Assembly (NCBI RefSeq): GCF_013407835.1
Contig: NZ_JACCBI010000001.1
Coordinates: forward strand, 2,294,001 to 2,358,000
Reading direction: 5' to 3'
DNA length: 64,000 nucleotides
DNA from: Agromyces atrinae
GTDB taxonomy: Bacteria; Actinomycetota; Actinomycetes; Actinomycetales; Microbacteriaceae
This document shows, piece by piece, positions 31,336 through 41,368 of this stretch. The translations under genes and the position numbers were made by a program. Within the stretch, counting starts at the first letter, position 1; every line of letters begins with the position of its first letter. Under the pieces are notes generated by a model. That model was not told where the DNA came from. It worked only from the letters and a program-made list of their open reading frames with translations, and made no database searches.

Positions 31336-34300
31336 TCAGATGACGTCGTCGGAGAGATCCGTCGGGTTACCGAAGCGGTGGTTCGTGATCGAGATCGCCT
31401 GCTCGCGCACGAACGGGAGCATCTCGACGCGGCCCGACGCGGTCACGGGGTGCGACCAGACGGCGACATCCGGCGAGCCGCCGAGGGCGTCGTACAGGGC
31501 GCGTTCCGAACCGCCGACGAGGCGCACGCGCGTCGCGTCGAGCGCTCCACGGGCCGCGCGCGAGAGCCACTGGGCGTCGCTCTCGCGGCGGATCGGCACC
31601 TCGCGCGCGTCGAGCACGGTCTGAACGCCGCGCGGCAGCTCGATCGCCGTCGACACCGAGAAGTCGGCGCGCGACAGCAGCCCCGCCGCGATGAGGCGCA
31701 GCGCATCGACGAGCGTCGCGTCGTCGCTGAAGCGCAGCGTCAGCTCGGCCGGCCGGTAACGGAAGAGGTTCCGCTCGACTCCGAGGCCCGCGGCATCCTT
31801 CACCTGACCGAACTCCTCGCGCCACGCGAGGGCGTCCGAGAGGGCGGCCCGGCGCAGCGTGTCGAACTCCTCGTACCCGAGCGCGGGCTGGGCGAACTCG
31901 ATGAGCTCGGAGACGCGGCGGTCGAGCCCGCGCAGGTGCAGCGTCGACGACGAGCGACCCGACTCGGGCACCCACGAGCCGAGGCCGAAGAGGTAGTTGG
32001 GGCCGCCGGCCTTGGCGCCCGCGCCGACCGACGACCGCTTCCAGCCGCCGAAGGGCTGACGCTCGACGATGGCGCCCGTGATGCCGCGGTTGACGTAGAG
32101 GTTTCCGGCCTGCACCGTGCCGAGCCACTCGTCGAGCTCATCGGAGTCGAGCGAGTGCAGCCCCGCGGTGAGCCCGTAGTCGACGGCGTTCTGGAACCGG
32201 ATCGCCTCCTCGAGCGTCGCCGCGTGCATGATGCCGAGCACGGGCCCGAAGAACTCGGTGAGGTGGAAGTACGAGCCCGGCGCGACGCCCGTCTTGATGC
32301 CCGGCGACCACAGCCGCCCGGTGTCATCGAGGCGACGCGGTTCGACGAGCCACTTCTCGCCGATGCCGAGTTCGGTGAGCGCCGAGAGCAGCTTGCCTGA
32401 GGCCGGTTCGATGACGGGGCCCACCTGGCTCGCGGCATCCTCGGGGTAGCCGACGCGCATCGAACGCGTCGCGTCGGCGAGCTGCCCGAGGAAGCGCTTC
32501 GAGCGCGCGACCGAACCGACGAGGATGACGAGGGAGGCCGCCGAGCACTTCTGCCCGGCGTGACCGAAGGCGCTTCGTGCGACATCCGCCGCGGCGAGGT
32601 CGAGGTCGGCCGACGGCGTGACGATGATCGCGTTCTTGCCGCTCGTCTCGGCGAGGAGCGGCAGGTCGGGCCGGAACGAACGGAAGAGCTTGGCCGTCTC
32701 GTAGGCGCCGGTGAGGATGACGCGGTCGACGCGCGGGTGGGCGATGAGGCGCTTCCCGAGGTCGGACTCGTCGACGTCGACGAGGGCGAGCAGTTCACGC
32801 GGAACGCCGGCCTCCCAGAGCGCCTCGACCATGACGGCACCCGAGCGACGGGCCTGCGGCGCGGGCTTGATGATGACGCCCGAGCCCGCGGCGAGCGCCG
32901 AGAGCACGGAGCCCGCCGGGATCGCGACGGGGAAGTTCCACGGCGGCGTGACGACGGTCAGTGCCGCGGGCACGAAGACGGCGCCTTGCACGCGGTCGAG
33001 TTCGCGGGCGCGCTCGGCGTAGTAGTGGGCGAAGTCGATCGCCTCACTCACCTCGGGGTCGGCCTCGCCGATCGTCTTGCCCGTCTCGGAGGCCATGACC
33101 TCGATGAGGCGGTCGCGGTTGGCGGCGAGAGCGAGGCCCGCGCGGTGCAGCACGGCGGCGCGCTCGGCTCCGGGCAGCTCGCCCCACTGCCGACCGCGGT
33201 CGGCGACGGATGCCACGAGCGAGTCGAGCTTGTCGGCCGAGTCGATACGCGCAGCGTCGATCGTGTCGGTGCCGAGCGTCGAGTCGGCGACCCGGGCGAG
33301 GATGTTCCGCCCCCACTCGCGGTTCGCGGGGAGTGCGGGGTCGGTGTCGGGCTCGTTGACGAAGGAGGGGCGCAGCACGCCCGCCGAGCCGCGCGTGAGG
33401 CCGAGCACGGCAGCGGTGAGCTCGGGGTCGGCGCCGGGCGCGAGGTCGTCGAGACCGCGGGGTGCCGCCGTGAGCTGCTCGGGGTCGAGTCGGTTCTGCG
33501 TGCGGTTCGGGCTGGGCACGGTCTCGTCGAGCGCCTGCACCGATGAGAGGAAGCGTGCCTTCTCGCGCTCGAAGAGCCCGCGGTCGTCGGCGAGTTCGAA
33601 GACGGCCGACATGAAGTTCTCGCTCGACGCGTTCTCTTCGAGGCGGCGGATGAGGTACGCGATCGCGACGTCGAACTCGGCAGGATTCACGACGGGCGTG
33701 TAGAGGAGGAGCTGCCCGACGTCGCGCTTGACGGCTTCGGCCTGACCGGTCGCCATGCCGAGCAGCATCTCGAAGTCGATGCCCTTCTCGACGCCGTTCC
33801 GCTTCGCGAGCAGCCACGCGTAGGCGACGTCGAAGAGGTTGTGGCCGGCGACGCCGATCGTCACGGCGTCGATGCGCTCGGGGCGCAGGGCCGCGTGCAG
33901 CACGCGCTTGTAGTTGGTGTCGCTGTCCTGCTTCGTGCCGTACGTCGCGACGGGCCATCCGTGGATCGCGGCGTCGACGTGCTCCATGGCGAGGTTCGCG
34001 CCCTTGACGAGTCGCACCTTGATCGAGGAGCCGCCGGCCGCGCGGCGAGCGGTCGCCCACTCGGTGAGCTCGTTGAGCGCTCCGAGCGCGTCGGGCAGGT
34101 ACGCCTGCAGCACGATGCCCGCCTCGAGCTTCTGCAGTTTCGGCTGGTCGAGCAGACGCCGGAAGACCGCGATCGTCAGGTCGAGGTCGCGGTACTCCTC
34201 CATGTCGAGGTTGATGAACTTCGGCGTGGGGCTCGCGGCGGCGAGTTCGTACAGCGGGGTGAGGGTCTCGGCGATGCGCTCGACGGCCTCGTCGAACGCC

Positions 34301-34860
34301 CACATCGAGAGCTGGCTGACGACGCTCGAGACCTTGATCGAGACGTAGTCGACGTCGTCACGAGCGAGGAACGCGCGCGTTCCGGCGAGGCGTCGTGCGG
34401 CTTCCTTCTCGCCGAGCACGGCCTCGCCGAGCAGGTTGAGGTTCAGGCGGTCGCCGCCTTCGCGCAGGTGCGCGATCGCGGGGCCGAGCTTCGCGGGGCT
34501 CGCGTCGAGCACGAGGTGGCCGACCATCTCGCGCAGCACGCGGCGCGCGATGGGCACGACGATCCAGGGGATGACGGGGCCGAGCGCTCCTCCGAGACGG
34601 ATGGCGGCCCGCAGGTACCACGGCAGGAACTTCGGGGTACGACGCGCGACGTGCGCGAGAGCGCGCCCGGCGACGTGCAGGTCTTCGGGGCGCATGACGC
34701 CGTCGACGAACCCGACGGTGAAGGCGAGCCCGTTCGGATCCTTCAGCACACCGGCCAGCCGCTCGGCGCTGACTTCGCTCGGGAATTCGGCGCTCGCCTG
34801 GAGCCACCGCTTCACGAGCGCGACGGATTCGCCGGTGAGATCGGTGTCGACGTTCTGCAT
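31336..34860 (-). CDS. putA: Bifunctional proline dehydrogenase / glutamate-semialdehyde dehydrogenase
   Basis: 1174 aa. It oxidises proline to P5C and then to glutamate. The proline dehydrogenase barrel spans about residues 100-420 (KVSSVVSQLSMWAFDE, IKVRLVKGANLAMEHVD, GVAGHNLFDVAYAW). The aldehyde dehydrogenase spans about 560-1000 with TPPWNFPVAIPAG, the Glu in LLAETSGKN and catalytic Cys in FGHAGQKCSAAS. The PutA DNA-binding N-terminus is absent, so regulation is probably by the divergent LysR. ATG 34860 lies 7 nt after TACGCT on the minus strand and is probably leaderless. It also takes up the semialdehyde made by ornithine aminotransferase. Confidence 0.94.
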   Translation of the reverse strand: MQNVDTDLTGESVALVKRWLQASAEFPSEVSAERLAGVLKDPNGLAFTVGFVDGVMRPEDLHVAGRALAHVARRTPKFLPWYLRAAIRLGGALGPVIPWIVVPIARRVLREMVGHLVLDASPAKLGPAIAHLREGGDRLNLNLLGEAVLGEKEAARRLAGTRAFLARDDVDYVSIKVSSVVSQLSMWAFDEAVERIAETLTPLYELAAASPTPKFINLDMEEYRDLDLTIAVFRRLLDQPKLQKLEAGIVLQAYLPDALGALNELTEWATARRAAGGSSIKVRLVKGANLAMEHVDAAIHGWPVATYGTKQDSDTNYKRVLHAALRPERIDAVTIGVAGHNLFDVAYAWLLAKRNGVEKGIDFEMLLGMATGQAEAVKRDVGQLLLYTPVVNPAEFDVAIAYLIRRLEENASSENFMSAVFELADDRGLFEREKARFLSSVQALDETVPSPNRTQNRLDPEQLTAAPRGLDDLAPGADPELTAAVLGLTRGSAGVLRPSFVNEPDTDPALPANREWGRNILARVADSTLGTDTIDAARIDSADKLDSLVASVADRGRQWGELPGAERAAVLHRAGLALAANRDRLIEVMASETGKTIGEADPEVSEAIDFAHYYAERARELDRVQGAVFVPAALTVVTPPWNFPVAIPAGSVLSALAAGSGVIIKPAPQARRSGAVMVEALWEAGVPRELLALVDVDESDLGKRLIAHPRVDRVILTGAYETAKLFRSFRPDLPLLAETSGKNAIIVTPSADLDLAAADVARSAFGHAGQKCSAASLVILVGSVARSKRFLGQLADATRSMRVGYPEDAASQVGPVIEPASGKLLSALTELGIGEKWLVEPRRLDDTGRLWSPGIKTGVAPGSYFHLTEFFGPVLGIMHAATLEEAIRFQNAVDYGLTAGLHSLDSDELDEWLGTVQAGNLYVNRGITGAIVERQPFGGWKRSSVGAGAKAGGPNYLFGLGSWVPESGRSSSTLHLRGLDRRVSELIEFAQPALGYEEFDTLRRAALSDALAWREEFGQVKDAAGLGVERNLFRYRPAELTLRFSDDATLVDALRLIAAGLLSRADFSVSTAIELPRGVQTVLDAREVPIRRESDAQWLSRAARGALDATRVRLVGGSERALYDALGGSPDVAVWSHPVTASGRVEMLPFVREQAISITNHRFGNPTDLSDDVI

Positions 34861-34938
34861 GCTCACGAGCGTAGTTTCCCTCGGTCGATTCGCCGCGGGA
34901 CCGTGCGGCACGTGGCCAGTGTCGCTCGCGCTAAGGTT

Positions 34939-34972
34939 CACGTAAAGCGATGGGTTCTTACGTGTACCCATC
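34939..34972. promoter_or_regulatory. Overlapping inverted repeats between putA and lysR
   Basis: CACGTAA (34939-34945) / TTACGTG (34958-34964) and GATGGGT (34949-34955) / ACCCATC (34966-34972) are interlocked inverted repeats. They lie 29-62 nt before the LysR start and about 80 nt from putA. This is a likely LysR binding region for autoregulation and putA control. Confidence 0.5.
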
Positions 34973-35000
34973 AGTTTTTCCGAACGATCGGAGGCGCACG

Positions 35001-35924
35001 ATGCTCGACGTCCGCCGCTTGCGCCTTCTCGTCGAACTGGACCGACGCGGAACCCTCGCGGCCGTCGCCGATGCGCTCGCCTACAGCCCGTCATCCGTCT
35101 CGCAACAGCTCGCGCTCCTCGAGCGCGAGGCCGGGGTGCCTCTGCTCGAGAAGACCGGCCGTCGCGTGCAGCTCACACCGCAGGCGCACGTGCTCGTCGA
35201 GCACGCGACGGCGGTGCTCGATCTGCTCGAACAGGCCGAAGCGGATGTCGCTCGCACACTCACCGCGGTGAGCGGCGTCATCCGTGTCGCCGTCTTCCAG
35301 TCGGCAGCGCACGCGATCCTGCCGCGCGCCCTCAGCGACCTGCGCGCCGCTCATCCCGCGCTCCGCGTGGAGATGGTCGAGCGCGAGCCCGACGAAGGCC
35401 TCGTCGAACTCTCGGCGCGCGACTTCGATCTCGTGATCGCGGAGCAGTACCCGGGTCACGTGCGAGAGCTCCGACCCGACCTCGACCGGGTCGGACTCGC
35501 GACCGACGCGATGCGCCTCGCGTTGCCGCCGCTCGGCGTGCGCACCGAGGTCGATGCCGTTCAGTCCCTCGCCGATGCCGCGCAGCTGCCCTGGGTGCTC
35601 GAGCCGGTGGGAACGGCCTCGCGCCAGTGGGCCGTTCAGCTCTGCCGGGCCGCGGGCTTCGAACCCGATGTGCAGTTCGAGACCGCCGACCTCACGGCCC
35701 ACGTGCGACTCATCCGATCGGGCAACGCCGTCGGTCTCGTGCCCGACCTGCTGTGGACGGGCGAGCTGCCGAGCGTGCGCGTGCTCGACCTGCCCGGTTC
35801 ACCGCGCCGCGAGATCTTCACGTCGACGCGGCGCGCTGCGGCCGGCCGGCCGGCCGTCGTCGCCTGCCGTGCCGCTCTCGCGGTCGCCGCTCAGGCCGCG
35901 CCGGGCCTCACCGCCGCGTCGTGA
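35001..35924 (+). CDS. LysR family transcriptional regulator
   Basis: 307 aa. The N-terminal HTH reads MLDVRRLRLLVELDRRGTLAAV and AYSPSSVSQQLALLEREAG, followed by a type-2 periplasmic-binding-like effector domain. ATG 35001 has GGAGG upstream. It diverges from putA, so proline catabolism is its likely target. Its last 17 nt overlap the convergent surface-protein gene. Confidence 0.92.
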   Translation: MLDVRRLRLLVELDRRGTLAAVADALAYSPSSVSQQLALLEREAGVPLLEKTGRRVQLTPQAHVLVEHATAVLDLLEQAEADVARTLTAVSGVIRVAVFQSAAHAILPRALSDLRAAHPALRVEMVEREPDEGLVELSARDFDLVIAEQYPGHVRELRPDLDRVGLATDAMRLALPPLGVRTEVDAVQSLADAAQLPWVLEPVGTASRQWAVQLCRAAGFEPDVQFETADLTAHVRLIRSGNAVGLVPDLLWTGELPSVRVLDLPGSPRREIFTSTRRAAAGRPAVVACRAALAVAAQAAPGLTAAS

Positions 35925-38067
35925 CCGAGCGGCGGCGACGCACCTCGAGCAGTACAGCCGCGCCTCCCAGTGCGAGTAGCCCGAGGGCGAGCACCCACGC
36001 ACCGGCGACCTCGGGGCCCGTGCCGGCGAGACCACCGGGGGTGGGCGCGGGCGTCGGGCTCGGCGGCGGTGTCGGCCGCGGGGCCGGCGCCGCGTAGGTG
36101 TTCGTCACGACGATGGTCGACGTCTGACCGGCCGCGATCGTCGCGACCGGCGGCTCGATGCTCGTCGACGTGACGACGGTCGTGGCGTTCGCGCCGTTCT
36201 CGCTCTGCGTGACCGAGCACTCGGTTCCGGGGACGAGGTCGGGGATCGTCGCGACTGTGCTCGTTCCCGTGACGGCTGCCGGCACGGTGATGTCGCGCGT
36301 GACGACGGCCTCGCCCACGACGCACGTCGCGGTGAGCGCGAGGGCCGACTGGGCTCCGGCGCGCGTCCCGGCGATCGTCACGTCGACCTGCAGGGTGCCG
36401 ACGACGGGTACGGGCGCGGCGTAGGTGTTCGTCACGGTGATCGTCGACGTCTCGGCGTCGACGATCGACACGGATGCCGGCAGGATCGTCGTCCCCGTGA
36501 TGAGCGCGTCGGCGTTCCGCCCGTCGTTCGTCTGCACGACGTCGCACTCGGCACCGACGGGAAGGTCGGTGACGGTCGCGACGGTCGTCGTTCCCGTGAG
36601 GCCTGCGGCGACGGGGATGTCGCGGGCGATCGTCTCTCCCTCGATCGTGCACGACGCGGTGAGGTCGAGCGCCGACTGGGCGCCGGCGGCGTCACCGGCG
36701 ATCGTGACGTCGACCGCGAGCGAACCGGTCGGCGGCGTCGGGATCGCGTAGACGTTGGTGAGCGTCATCTCGGCGACCTCGTCGGATGCGATGACGACCG
36801 ATGCGGGCTCGATCGTCGATGACGTCAGGGTCGCGTAGGCGTTCGCACCGTCATCCGTCTGCTCGATCGTGCACTCGGCGCCGACGACGAGGTTCGGCAG
36901 CTCGGCGAGCACGAACTCGCCCGCCGGCGTGCGCGCGGGGATCGAGAAGGTGCGCTGCAGCTCCCACGTACCGTCGACGCACGTGACGTCGAGATCGATG
37001 CGCGACTGGTCGCCGGCCGCGTCGCCGGCGAGCACCGCGTTCACGCGCAGCGTGCCCGACTCGGGCGGCACGATCGCCGCCGACGCCCGCACGGGAACGG
37101 GCGCGTCACTCGCGAGGATGAGCTTCTGCGCGGTCTGGAGGGGCGGGTTGCCGCCGTCGTAAAGGAAGACGTTGCCCGCGGGAACGGTGCCGAACGCCGT
37201 CAGGGTGAAGCCCTGATCGGCGACGCCCGGGTCGTACCGCAGATAGAGCCGCGCGCCGTTCGGCACGGCGTCGCCGTCGGCGACCGGGAGGGTTCCCGCC
37301 TCGTCGGCGTAGGCCTCGGTGCCGGGGTTCAGGGCGATCGTCGACGACGTGACGCTGCCGCCGACCGCATAGGCGCCGTAGAGCTCACCGGGCACGAGCG
37401 GCACGTCGGCATCGAGCTCGACGGTGAGGGTCGGCAGAGGCGGCGGGGTCGGCGTCGGGTTCTGCACGGCGGCCTGCGCGGCTTCGACGATCGTGCGCAC
37501 GGCGGTGCGCTCGGCGGGGTAGAAGCGCGATACGACGAACTGATCGGTGAAGTACCAGATCGCGCCCTGCACGGCCCGTACCTTCTCGGCGGTCGAACCC
37601 GTCGACGGCTGCGCGGGGTTGTCGGGGTAGTAGTTGTCGAGGATCCACTGCACGTACGGGAGGTTCGGCACGTTCGCCTCGCTCCACTCGCCGAGCTCGT
37701 AGTGCACACCGATCGTCGTGTCGGTCTCGAGGTCGATGCAGTAGGTCACCATCTGTTCGCCCGGGCCGAGCTCGGGGGCATCGAGCACGATCTGCGCCGT
37801 CGTCACGTCGCGCTGGTTCTGCAGTCCGCTCGACGGGTAGGGCGTCGTCGCGGTCGCCGACGGAACCTCGCCGCCGAAGAGCGCGCTCGTGTAGAGCATG
37901 TCGACGATGGTCGCTTCGGTCGACGGACCGGGGTCGGTGGGGAACGGCACGGGGTCGGCGGGCGGGGCGGCTGCGGCGGGCGCGGTGACGAGAACGGATG
38001 CCGCGAGCGCGATGGGCACGAGTGCGAATGCCGCGAAGCGGCGGACAACGGATGCGCGAGACACCAT
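35908..38067 (-). CDS. Cell-wall-anchored thioester-domain surface protein
   Basis: 719 aa. Signal peptide (about 1-34, ending PAAAA), then a thioester-type (TQXA) domain with Cys in TYCIDLETDT and Gln in VQGAIWYFTD, which in characterised members form an internal Cys-Gln thioester for covalent host or surface attachment. A Pro-rich hinge and a 100-residue spacer domain follow. Three DUF5979-like repeats of about 100 aa come next (SGTLRVNAVLAGDAAG, TGSLAVDVTIAGDAAG, VGTLQVDVTIAGTRAG), each ending near TNVYA or TNTYA. The C-terminus has LAGTG, a hydrophobic helix and RRRR, a sortase signal. ATG 38067 has a GGGGGAG site. Confidence 0.88.
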   Translation of the reverse strand: MVSRASVVRRFAAFALVPIALAASVLVTAPAAAAPPADPVPFPTDPGPSTEATIVDMLYTSALFGGEVPSATATTPYPSSGLQNQRDVTTAQIVLDAPELGPGEQMVTYCIDLETDTTIGVHYELGEWSEANVPNLPYVQWILDNYYPDNPAQPSTGSTAEKVRAVQGAIWYFTDQFVVSRFYPAERTAVRTIVEAAQAAVQNPTPTPPPLPTLTVELDADVPLVPGELYGAYAVGGSVTSSTIALNPGTEAYADEAGTLPVADGDAVPNGARLYLRYDPGVADQGFTLTAFGTVPAGNVFLYDGGNPPLQTAQKLILASDAPVPVRASAAIVPPESGTLRVNAVLAGDAAGDQSRIDLDVTCVDGTWELQRTFSIPARTPAGEFVLAELPNLVVGAECTIEQTDDGANAYATLTSSTIEPASVVIASDEVAEMTLTNVYAIPTPPTGSLAVDVTIAGDAAGAQSALDLTASCTIEGETIARDIPVAAGLTGTTTVATVTDLPVGAECDVVQTNDGRNADALITGTTILPASVSIVDAETSTITVTNTYAAPVPVVGTLQVDVTIAGTRAGAQSALALTATCVVGEAVVTRDITVPAAVTGTSTVATIPDLVPGTECSVTQSENGANATTVVTSTSIEPPVATIAAGQTSTIVVTNTYAAPAPRPTPPPSPTPAPTPGGLAGTGPEVAGAWVLALGLLALGGAAVLLEVRRRRSVTTRR

Positions 38068-38176
38068 GTTTCTCCCCCTGGCGTCCCCCGATGGACACCG
38101 GCTCCACTGTGCCACAGCCGCCCCGTCCGGGGGGAGTCCCCGTTTCGCGTCACACGCGCCCGCTACCCTCGAACGC

Positions 38177-39724
38177 ATGACCCACCACGACGTCGTCATC
38201 GTCGGGGGCGGCCACAACGCCCTCACCGCCGCCGCCTATCTGGCCCTCGCGGGACGCGACGTGCTGCTGCTCGAGCGCGACGATCACGTCGGCGGGGCGG
38301 CGATCTCGGCGGAGGCGTTCGCCGGCGTCGACGCGCGGCTCTCGCGCTACTCGTACCTCGTGAGCCTGCTGCCGAAGCGCATCATCGACGACCTCGGGCT
38401 CCGCATCGACCTCGTGCGCCGCGCGCACTCCTCCTACACGCCCGACCCGGAAGACCCCGCGCGCGGACTCCTCATCGAGCGGGATGCCGCGGGCGGAGCC
38501 GCCTTCGCCCGCATCGACGCCGCCGACGAGGCCGGCGCCTGGTCGGCGTTCGGTGACGACACGGCACGTCTCGCCGAATCGCTCTTCCCGACCCTCACCG
38601 AGCCGCTGCCGACACGGTCGGAGGCGCGGCGTCTCGTCGGCGACGACCGCATCTGGAACGAGTTCATCGAGCGGCCGATCGGCGAGGCCATCGAGTCGCG
38701 CTTCTCGAACGACCTCGTGCGCGGCGTCGTCGCGACCGACGCGCTGATCGGAACGTTCACCGACCCGAACGACGGCGCACTCGACGCGAACCGCTGCTTC
38801 CTGTACCACGTGATCGGCGGCGGAACGGGCGACTGGGACGTGCCCGTCGGCGGCATGGGCGCCGTGAGCGGAGAGCTCGCCCGGGCCGCGAAGCTCGCCG
38901 GTGCACGCCTCGAGACGGGCGCCGAGGTGACGTCGGTCTCCCCCGACGGCAACGTCTCCTACCGCCAGGGCGGGGTCGATCGTGTGGCGACCGGCACCGT
39001 CATCCTCTCCGGAGTCGCCCCCCATGTTCTCGATCGCCTCGTCGGCGCACCGGAGCAGCCGAAGCCCGAGGGCGCCCAGGTGAAGGTCAACCTGCTGCTC
39101 TCGCGGCTGCCGAGGCTGCGCGACACGTCGGTCGACCCTGCGGCGGCGTTCGGCGGCACCTTCCACGTCAACGAGACGTACTCGCAGCTCGCGGCCGCGC
39201 ACGCCGCGGCGAGCGCCGGCACGATCCCCACTCCGCTGCCGCTCGAGATCTACTGCCACACGCTGAGCGACCGGTCGATCCTCGGGCCCGAGCTCGCCGA
39301 GACGAGCGCGCAGACCCTCACGGTCTTCGGACTCCACACGCCCGACCGTCTTCTCGACACGCACGACCCCGACGAGTTGCGCGCCGCCCTGCAGGCCGCC
39401 GTCATCGCCTCGCTCGACGCCGTACTCGCCGAACCGATCGAGTCGCTTCTCCTGACCGACGCCGCAGGGTCGCCGACGATCGAGACGAAGACGACGCGCG
39501 ACATCGAGCTCGCCCTCGCGATGCCCGGCGGCAACATCTTCCACGGGCCGCTGTCGTGGCCGTTCGTCGACGACGACGCCCCGCTCACGACGCCCGCCGA
39601 GCGGTGGGGCGTCGCGACGGCGCACCCGCGTATCCTCGTGTGCGGCTCGGGCGCCGTGCGCGGCGGTGCCGTGAGCGGCATCGGCGGGCACAACGCCGCG
39701 ATGGCCGTGCTCGAGTCTCTCTAG
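38177..39724 (+). CDS. FAD-dependent oxidoreductase, phytoene-desaturase-like
   Basis: 515 aa. It opens with the FAD-binding motif DVVIVGGGHNALTAAAYLA and LLLERDDHVGGAA, and ends with VCGSGAVRGGAVSGIGGHNAA, both typical of the crtI/NAD(P)-FAD amine-oxidase-like superfamily. No other carotenoid gene is nearby, so the substrate is unknown. ATG 38177 lies 7 nt after TACCCT, consistent with a leaderless mRNA. It is divergent from the surface-protein gene. Confidence 0.88.
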   Translation: MTHHDVVIVGGGHNALTAAAYLALAGRDVLLLERDDHVGGAAISAEAFAGVDARLSRYSYLVSLLPKRIIDDLGLRIDLVRRAHSSYTPDPEDPARGLLIERDAAGGAAFARIDAADEAGAWSAFGDDTARLAESLFPTLTEPLPTRSEARRLVGDDRIWNEFIERPIGEAIESRFSNDLVRGVVATDALIGTFTDPNDGALDANRCFLYHVIGGGTGDWDVPVGGMGAVSGELARAAKLAGARLETGAEVTSVSPDGNVSYRQGGVDRVATGTVILSGVAPHVLDRLVGAPEQPKPEGAQVKVNLLLSRLPRLRDTSVDPAAAFGGTFHVNETYSQLAAAHAAASAGTIPTPLPLEIYCHTLSDRSILGPELAETSAQTLTVFGLHTPDRLLDTHDPDELRAALQAAVIASLDAVLAEPIESLLLTDAAGSPTIETKTTRDIELALAMPGGNIFHGPLSWPFVDDDAPLTTPAERWGVATAHPRILVCGSGAVRGGAVSGIGGHNAAMAVLESL

Positions 39725-39772
39725 CCGGCGACGCCGCACCCTCGCGACCCTCACACCCCATACCTCGCGCAC

Positions 39773-39832
39773 GAGTGCCGTTCGCGCGCGCGAGTGCCGC
39801 AGCACGCGAACTCCGCCGCGCGAACGGCACTC
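39773..39832. terminator. Hairpin G between convergent genes
   Basis: GAGTGCCGTTCGCGCG (39773-39788) and CGCGCGAACGGCACTC (39817-39832) form a perfect 16-bp stem. It lies between two convergent stop codons. A third GAGTGCCG lies in the loop. Confidence 0.75.
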
Positions 39833-39845
39833 CCGCGGGTGGGAA

Positions 39846-40205
39846 CTAGAAGACGAAAAGCTGGCCGAGCACCACGACGGCGATGATCAGCAGGATCGCG
39901 ATGGCACCGATGACGGTGAGCACGCGCTTGTTGTGGATCGACGCGATGCCGAATCCGACGCCGAACGGCAGCGCGGCGAGGAGGAGCGTGACGACCCACC
40001 AGAACGCCATGTAACCGCCGCGCGTCGCTTCCTCGAGTCGACCGGCGAAGAGGTTCTGCGTGTCGGGGTGCGTCGCGAACGCGAACGACGCCGACAGGGG
40101 CACGGCGATGAGGGCCGCGACGATGATGCCGGCGAAGGCACCCCATCCTCCGGGCGAGAACATTCCGAGATGCTCGGTTTCCGATGACACACGCTTCTGG
40201 CTCAT
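39846..40205 (-). CDS. Small membrane protein, 119 aa
   Basis: Two or three hydrophobic segments are seen at about residues 18-45 (GGWGAFAGIIVAALIAVPLS), 66-88 and 95-118, with short charged loops. I do not recognise a family. ATG 40205 lies 7 nt after TAGTGT on the minus strand, so it is probably leaderless. It diverges from the AI-2E family gene. Confidence 0.7.
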   Translation of the reverse strand: MSQKRVSSETEHLGMFSPGGWGAFAGIIVAALIAVPLSASFAFATHPDTQNLFAGRLEEATRGGYMAFWWVVTLLLAALPFGVGFGIASIHNKRVLTVIGAIAILLIIAVVVLGQLFVF

Positions 40206-40273
40206 GGCGATCACACTAGCGGCACCGGAACTCCGTCCGACGCCAGCGCCCACCTGAGCCCTAGACTTCGCCC

Positions 40274-41365
40274 ATGGATACGAGAGGGCGCCTGCGCCGC
40301 TTCCCCGCGCCTGAGGCGTCGAACAGCATCAGTTCGCGGCCCTATCGCTGGGGATTCGTCGTCACCCTCGGCGTGCTCTCGGCGGCGCTCCTCGCTCTCG
40401 CCGCGGTCGGACTCAAGAGCGTGCTGCTCTCGGTGTTCATCGCCGTCTTCGTCGCCCTCGGGCTCGACCCGCTCATCCGCTGGTTCCAGCGCCGCGGCCT
40501 CAAGCGCGCCTGGGCGATCGTCACGGTCATCGTGCTCTTCATCCTCGTCGTCGCGGGCATCGTGCTCATCCTCGTGCCGCCCGTCGTCGGCCAGGCCGTC
40601 TCGCTCGTCGCCAACATCCCCACGTTCATCACGAACCTCCGCGACTCCGGCTGGTTCGAGACCGTCAACGAACAGTCGAACGGCGTCGCCGCGACCGTCG
40701 CGCAGAACATCGGCGCATTCCTCTCCGACCCGAACGTGTGGGCGACCGTCGGCGGCGGTGCCCTGCAGTTCGGCGCGGCCGTCATCGACGGCGTCTCGAC
40801 GAGCTTCTTCGTCGTCGTGCTGAGCATCTACTTCATCGCGACGCTCGACCAGTCGAAGCAGGCCTGCTACCTCCTCATCCCCGCGTCGAAGCGCCCGACG
40901 GTCGTCGACTACGCCGAACGCATCATGGCCTCGGTCGGCAAGTACCTGAGCGGCATGGTCGTGCTCGCGTTCATCAACGCGGTGTTCTCGACGATCCTGC
41001 TCTCCCTCGTCGGTGTGCCCTACGCGCTCATCCTCGGTGTCATCGCGCTGTTCGTGACGCTCATCCCGCTCATCGGTACCGTGCTCACCACGACGCTCAT
41101 GACGATCGTGTCGTTCTTCGTCTCGCCGACGGCCGGCGTCATCGTGCTCGTCGTGATGCTCGCGTACATGCAGCTCGAGGCGTACGTGCTGACGCCGCGC
41201 GTCATGGGCAAGGCCGTCCAGGTGCCGGGCACGATCGTGCTCATCTCGGCCCTCGCCGGAGGCACGCTGCTCGGTCTGCTCGGCGCCCTCGTCGCGATCC
41301 CGATCTCGGCCGGCATCCTCATGATCATCCGCGAGGTCGTGATCCCGCGCCGCGCGCGGAGCTGA
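40274..41365 (+). CDS. AI-2E family transporter (PF01594-type membrane protein)
   Basis: 363 aa with about eight helices. Typical family pattern: paired N-terminal helices, a soluble middle segment (residues about 110-170), then ALILGVIALFVTLIPLIG and LTPRVMGKAVQVPGTIVL near the C-terminus. Family members export small molecules or ions; the AI-2 name is historical. ATG 40274 lies 6 nt after TAGACT, so it is probably leaderless. Confidence 0.9.
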   Translation: MDTRGRLRRFPAPEASNSISSRPYRWGFVVTLGVLSAALLALAAVGLKSVLLSVFIAVFVALGLDPLIRWFQRRGLKRAWAIVTVIVLFILVVAGIVLILVPPVVGQAVSLVANIPTFITNLRDSGWFETVNEQSNGVAATVAQNIGAFLSDPNVWATVGGGALQFGAAVIDGVSTSFFVVVLSIYFIATLDQSKQACYLLIPASKRPTVVDYAERIMASVGKYLSGMVVLAFINAVFSTILLSLVGVPYALILGVIALFVTLIPLIGTVLTTTLMTIVSFFVSPTAGVIVLVVMLAYMQLEAYVLTPRVMGKAVQVPGTIVLISALAGGTLLGLLGALVAIPISAGILMIIREVVIPRRARS

Positions 41366-41368
41366 GCG

